DNA from: Mongoliitalea daihaiensis
GTDB taxonomy: Bacteria > Bacteroidota > Bacteroidia > Cytophagales > Cyclobacteriaceae
Direction: 5' to 3'
NCBI RefSeq assembly: GCF_021596945.1
Contig: NZ_CP063779.1
Location: 2,578,001 to 2,642,000 of the forward strand
Length of the DNA: 64,000 nt
Below the pieces are notes generated by a model. The model saw only the letters and a list, made by a program, of their open reading frames with translations, had not been told where the DNA came from and did not search any database. This document shows, in pieces, positions 60,806 to 64,000 of this stretch. Position 1 is the stretch's first letter, and each line of letters begins with the position of its first letter. The position numbers and the translations under genes were made by a program.

Positions 60806-62881
60806 ATGTCAACCAACGAATTTATTTACCCAAATCTGACAGCTCCTCGAGCTGCCATCAAGCCATTCGATATAGTAGCCAAGCACGGACACCTACGTAC
60901 AGATAATTATTACTGGCTCAATGATCGTGAAAACCCAGAGGTAATTGCCTATTTGAATGAGGAGAATACCTATTTTGAACAGATGCTAGGGCATACCAAG
61001 GTTTTTCAAGAGCGGTTATTTCAAGAAATGCGTTCCCGAGTGAAAGAAGACGATTCCTCTGTCCCTTCAAAAATTGATAATTACTACTATTATACCCGAT
61101 TTGTAGAGGGAGGTGAGTATCCTATTTATGCTAGAAAACAGGAATCTTTGGATGCTGAGGAAGAAATTTTAGTGGATGGGAATGAATTAGGAAAAGATCA
61201 GGCGTTTTTGAATTTCTTTATTTCGGTAAGTCCAAACCATCAATTGATGGCCATTATCATGGATACACAGGGACGAAATTTCTATCAGGTACGCATTAAA
61301 AATTTGCAAACAGGAGAATACTACCCAGAGCAGATTTCTGATATCCGAAGTTCAGCTGTTTGGGCAAATGATAATCAATCTTTTTATTACGCAATACCTG
61401 ATCCACAAACCTTGCGGAATTATCAGATCAAAAAACATGTGATAGGTTCTCCTTCGATTGATGATGCGCTGATTTTTCAAGAAGATGATGCAACACTTAA
61501 TTGCAGCATTGGCAAAACCAAGTCCAAAGATTATATCATCATTTCTTCAGGAAGGACAGATGCTTCGTATTCCTTGTTTATAGACGCCAATAACCCTTCT
61601 AAGCCACAACTTATCGAAGCCCTTATTGACAATGTACAATACGATGTAGAGCATGCTGGTGGAGAAATATTTTATATTCACACCAATAAAGATGCTGTCA
61701 ATTATAAGCTTTGTCAAGTGCCTGTAGCAACTCCAGCAGCTAGTAATTGGAAGGATCTTATGCCACATCGAACAGATGTCTTCTTAGAAACTGTTGAATT
61801 TTTCAAAAATTTCATGGTTGCGCAGGAAACTGTAGAAGGGTTAAATCATATCCGTATCATCCATCTTGATGGGAGTGGGGAACATACATTAGCCTTTGAG
61901 GAGGCGGCTTACACGGCAGGTATTTCTTACAATCCTGCTTTTGACACGGATATCCTACGATTTAATTATACATCCTTGACTACACCTGCATCAATTTTTG
62001 ACTACGATATGCGGACAAAGAATCGTGAATTAAAGAAAGAGATGCCTGTATTGGGAGATTTCGATAAAAGTAATTACCAAACTGAGCGAATCATGGTTCC
62101 AGCAAGAGATGGAAAGTTGGTTCCCATGTCTTTGGTCTATCGCAAGGATCTATTTAAAAAGGATAGCTCTATGCCAGGTTGGATTTATTCTTATGGGTCA
62201 TACGGATACTCCACAGAGCCGACATTCAGCAGGCCTCGGTTGAGTTTGTTGGATAGAGGTTTTGTGTTTGCCATTGCACATATCCGTGGAGGTCAAGAAA
62301 TGGGTGGACACTGGTATGAGGAAGGTAAAATGATGCAAAAGAAAAATACATTTTACGATTTTATAGACTGCTCACAATGGTTGCAGGACAATGGCTATGT
62401 AGCCAAGGATAAATTATTTGCTTCGGGTGGTAGTGCAGGAGGATTGTTGATGGGAGCAGTGATGAATATGGCCCCTCAACTTTATCGCGGTCTTGTGGCG
62501 GCTGTGCCATTTGTAGATGTAGTGACCACGATGATGGATGATAGTATTCCTTTGACCACTTTTGAATGGTTGGAGTGGGGGAATCCTTCCATACAAGAGC
62601 AGTATGAATATATGCTTTCCTACTCTCCTTACGATCAAGTAGAAGGTAAAAATTATCCACATTTATTGGCTACAACCGGGCTTCATGATTCGCAGGTACA
62701 GTATTGGGAACCAGCCAAGTGGGTGGCCAAACTTCGGGTGTTAAAAACAGATTCAAATCATGTTTTTTTGTATACTAATATGGATGCAGGACATGGGGGA
62801 GCTAGTGGACGCTTTGAGAGTTTAAAAGAACTCGCTCGGGAGTATGCTTTTGTTTTTGATATTTTAGGCATCCGGGAATAA
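60806..62881 (+). CDS. S9 family prolyl oligopeptidase (oligopeptidase B-like)
   Basis: About 691 residues from ATG 60806; GTG 60740 would add 22 residues that do not resemble the family start. An N-terminal beta-propeller (about 60-410) is followed by an alpha/beta-hydrolase domain with Ser in ASGGSAGGLLMGA, Asp in TTGLHDSQVQYWEP and His in DAGHGGASGR. YSYGSYGYSTEPTFS and HIRGGQEMGGHWYEEGKM are oligopeptidase B-type segments. It cleaves short peptides, typically after basic residues in oligopeptidase B. There is no signal peptide, so it is probably cytoplasmic. Confidence 0.93.
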   Translation: MSTNEFIYPNLTAPRAAIKPFDIVAKHGHLRTDNYYWLNDRENPEVIAYLNEENTYFEQMLGHTKVFQERLFQEMRSRVKEDDSSVPSKIDNYYYYTRFVEGGEYPIYARKQESLDAEEEILVDGNELGKDQAFLNFFISVSPNHQLMAIIMDTQGRNFYQVRIKNLQTGEYYPEQISDIRSSAVWANDNQSFYYAIPDPQTLRNYQIKKHVIGSPSIDDALIFQEDDATLNCSIGKTKSKDYIIISSGRTDASYSLFIDANNPSKPQLIEALIDNVQYDVEHAGGEIFYIHTNKDAVNYKLCQVPVATPAASNWKDLMPHRTDVFLETVEFFKNFMVAQETVEGLNHIRIIHLDGSGEHTLAFEEAAYTAGISYNPAFDTDILRFNYTSLTTPASIFDYDMRTKNRELKKEMPVLGDFDKSNYQTERIMVPARDGKLVPMSLVYRKDLFKKDSSMPGWIYSYGSYGYSTEPTFSRPRLSLLDRGFVFAIAHIRGGQEMGGHWYEEGKMMQKKNTFYDFIDCSQWLQDNGYVAKDKLFASGGSAGGLLMGAVMNMAPQLYRGLVAAVPFVDVVTTMMDDSIPLTTFEWLEWGNPSIQEQYEYMLSYSPYDQVEGKNYPHLLATTGLHDSQVQYWEPAKWVAKLRVLKTDSNHVFLYTNMDAGHGGASGRFESLKELAREYAFVFDILGIRE

Positions 62882-63104
62882 AGGATATTATCCGAAATTA
62901 GGTTGAAATATGCCTTTGAAAGTTCAATTGAAATCTACGATGCCTTAGAAAGAAAAATCGTGTAACAAGGTTGAAATACACCTAGATTAGAGAAGAAAGG
63001 GGGCTCACAAGCTTGGTGTCCAAATTTTCGGGACAGATACTCGTACTTCGTATTTGGTACAGGTTTGGGTATAAATCCTCCTTTTTTCCTCCTCAGAATT
63101 CCTT

Positions 63105-63112
63105 ACCTTTGC
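63105..63112 (+). promoter_or_regulatory. -7 element of the fumarylacetoacetase promoter
   Basis: TACCTTTG matches TAnnTTTG, 21 bases before the start codon. No clear TTG at the -33 position. Confidence 0.5.
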
Positions 63113-63133
63113 GCAGATCAAAATCTAAATGAA

Positions 63134-64000
63134 ATGACAAACCAACCATTGCCAACTTTACAATCTTGGGTTGCTGTACCGAAAAACTCTGATTTTACCA
63201 TATACAATTTACCATTTGGGATTTTTCAAAGTAAGCGTTTATCTGCACGAGTTGGAATTGCCATAGGTGATAAAATTGTTGATTTATCAGTATTACATGA
63301 AGAAGGGTTTTTCTCCGAACTCAGTCAACTGCCCCATGATATTTTCTTAAGAGATGCTTTGAACGATTTCATTGCGCTTGGAAAGCCTGTTACCAGAAGA
63401 GTCCGTGAAAAAGTTCAAGAGCTATTAGTGGACGAAAATGACAGTTTAAAGGAGCATACCTGCAGAGGGAAAGCAATGGTCAACAGGTCTGAGGCTCAAA
63501 TGCTGTTGCCAGTCAAAATAGGGGATTACACAGATTTTTACTCGAGTATAGAACATGCTACCAATGTAGGAACTATGTTTCGTGATCCGAGCAATGCGCT
63601 GCTGCCAAATTGGAAACACTTACCAGTTGGCTATCATGGCAGAGCATCCTCCATCATTCCATCTGGTACACCAATCTTCAGACCGAAAGGCCAATTTAAA
63701 GATGCCAATATGGATGCTCCCGAATTTGGACCTAGCCGACGCTTAGACTTTGAATTAGAAATGGCATTTATTGTTGGGAAATCCACTAAAATGGGAGATT
63801 CCATTACTACCGTTCAGGCCGAGGATCATATTTTTGGAATGGTTTTATTCAATGATTGGTCCGCACGAGATATTCAAGCGTGGGAATACGTACCTCTTGG
63901 GCCTTTTTTGGGAAAAAGCTTTGCCTCTAGCATCTCCCCTTGGGTAGTAACAATGGAAGCTTTAGAACCATTTAGAGCTCAAGGACCAGAACAAGATGTT
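63134..64000 (+). CDS. fahA: Fumarylacetoacetase, first 289 residues (runs off the window)
   Basis: I translated this partial frame by hand; it is open from ATG 63134 to the right edge. The N-terminal SH3-like domain starts LPFGIFQSKRLSARVGIAIGD. The catalytic domain shows GDYTDFYSSIEHATNVG (metal Asp and catalytic His), LPVGYHGRASSIIPSGTPI, RRLDFELEMAFIVG (metal Glu residues) and FNDWSARDIQAWEYVPLGPFLGKSF (metal Asp). The enzyme hydrolyses fumarylacetoacetate to fumarate and acetoacetate, the last step of tyrosine and phenylalanine breakdown. The missing C-terminal part should be about 130-140 residues. Confidence 0.96.
   Translation, partial: MTNQPLPTLQSWVAVPKNSDFTIYNLPFGIFQSKRLSARVGIAIGDKIVDLSVLHEEGFFSELSQLPHDIFLRDALNDFIALGKPVTRRVREKVQELLVDENDSLKEHTCRGKAMVNRSEAQMLLPVKIGDYTDFYSSIEHATNVGTMFRDPSNALLPNWKHLPVGYHGRASSIIPSGTPIFRPKGQFKDANMDAPEFGPSRRLDFELEMAFIVGKSTKMGDSITTVQAEDHIFGMVLFNDWSARDIQAWEYVPLGPFLGKSFASSISPWVVTMEALEPFRAQGPEQDV

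Overview
The window looks like a chromosome segment of a Bacteroidota bacterium, most likely of the Cyclobacteriaceae (Algoriphagus/Belliella type). The grounds are AT-rich DNA, repeated use of the Bacteroidota promoter pattern (TTG, about 20 bases, TAnnTTTG), few Shine-Dalgarno sequences, and family content typical of that phylum: a GNAT-nitrilase fusion, DUF2911, a DUF4221-like lipoprotein, a large SLBB export protein and Wzi. The family and genus are inferred, not shown. No rRNA, tRNA, CRISPR array, intact insertion sequence or prophage was found.

Layout. (1) 1-6.4 kb: the start of an L,D-transpeptidase, a GNAT-nitrilase fusion, a peroxide-defence operon (ohr, glutathione peroxidase, ohrR) whose promoter is bracketed by two operator-like palindromes, an AlkB-type hydroxylase, and a small exported peptide coupled to a propeller lipoprotein. 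(2) 6.4-23 kb: housekeeping and envelope genes. These are a TolC/HlyD efflux pair with sdaAB, a class IV aminotransferase (pabC-like) tail to tail with thyA, an MMPL transporter, an EEP-family phosphatase, gcvT, comB, an M24 peptidase-like lipoprotein, a DUF2911 lipoprotein, penicillin acylase and a small membrane protein. (3) 23.7-49.6 kb: an exopolysaccharide/capsule locus reading left to right. It starts with a winged-helix regulator under a strong-looking promoter. Export genes follow (SLBB/Wza-like, Wzz), then GDP-fucose synthesis (fcl, gmd) and a central, visibly more AT-rich cassette of flippase, polymerase and glycosyltransferases. The cassette also contains a murA-like and a murB-like gene. 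After it come Wzi, UDP-glucose dehydrogenase, rmlA, a second nucleotide-sugar dehydrogenase, a sugar aminotransferase and a WecA-type initiating transferase with its own promoter. (4) 49.6-64 kb: pth, rplY, a persulfide dioxygenase-rhodanese, leuS, a truncated sugar porter, a very large (alpha/alpha)6-type carbohydrate enzyme, an S9 oligopeptidase and the first 289 codons of fumarylacetoacetase.

The polysaccharide genes fit a Wzx/Wzy pathway. WecA loads a sugar phosphate on the lipid carrier, CpsF/WecG and three GT2 enzymes extend it, Wzx flips it, Wzy and Wzz polymerise it, and the SLBB protein and Wzi handle export and surface assembly. The sugar genes predict fucose, uronic acids and an amino-deoxy sugar. 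The paired murA/murB paralogs predict a lactyl-ether (muramic-acid-like) sugar in the surface polymer, which is the most interesting biological prediction here.

A second theme is the intergenic DNA. Gaps at 17.3-17.8, 23.06-23.55, 45.25-45.69 and 50.24-50.51 kb are mosaics of short quasi-tandem 'words'. The copies at 23 and 45 kb match over hundreds of bases in inverted orientation and flank most of the polysaccharide locus.
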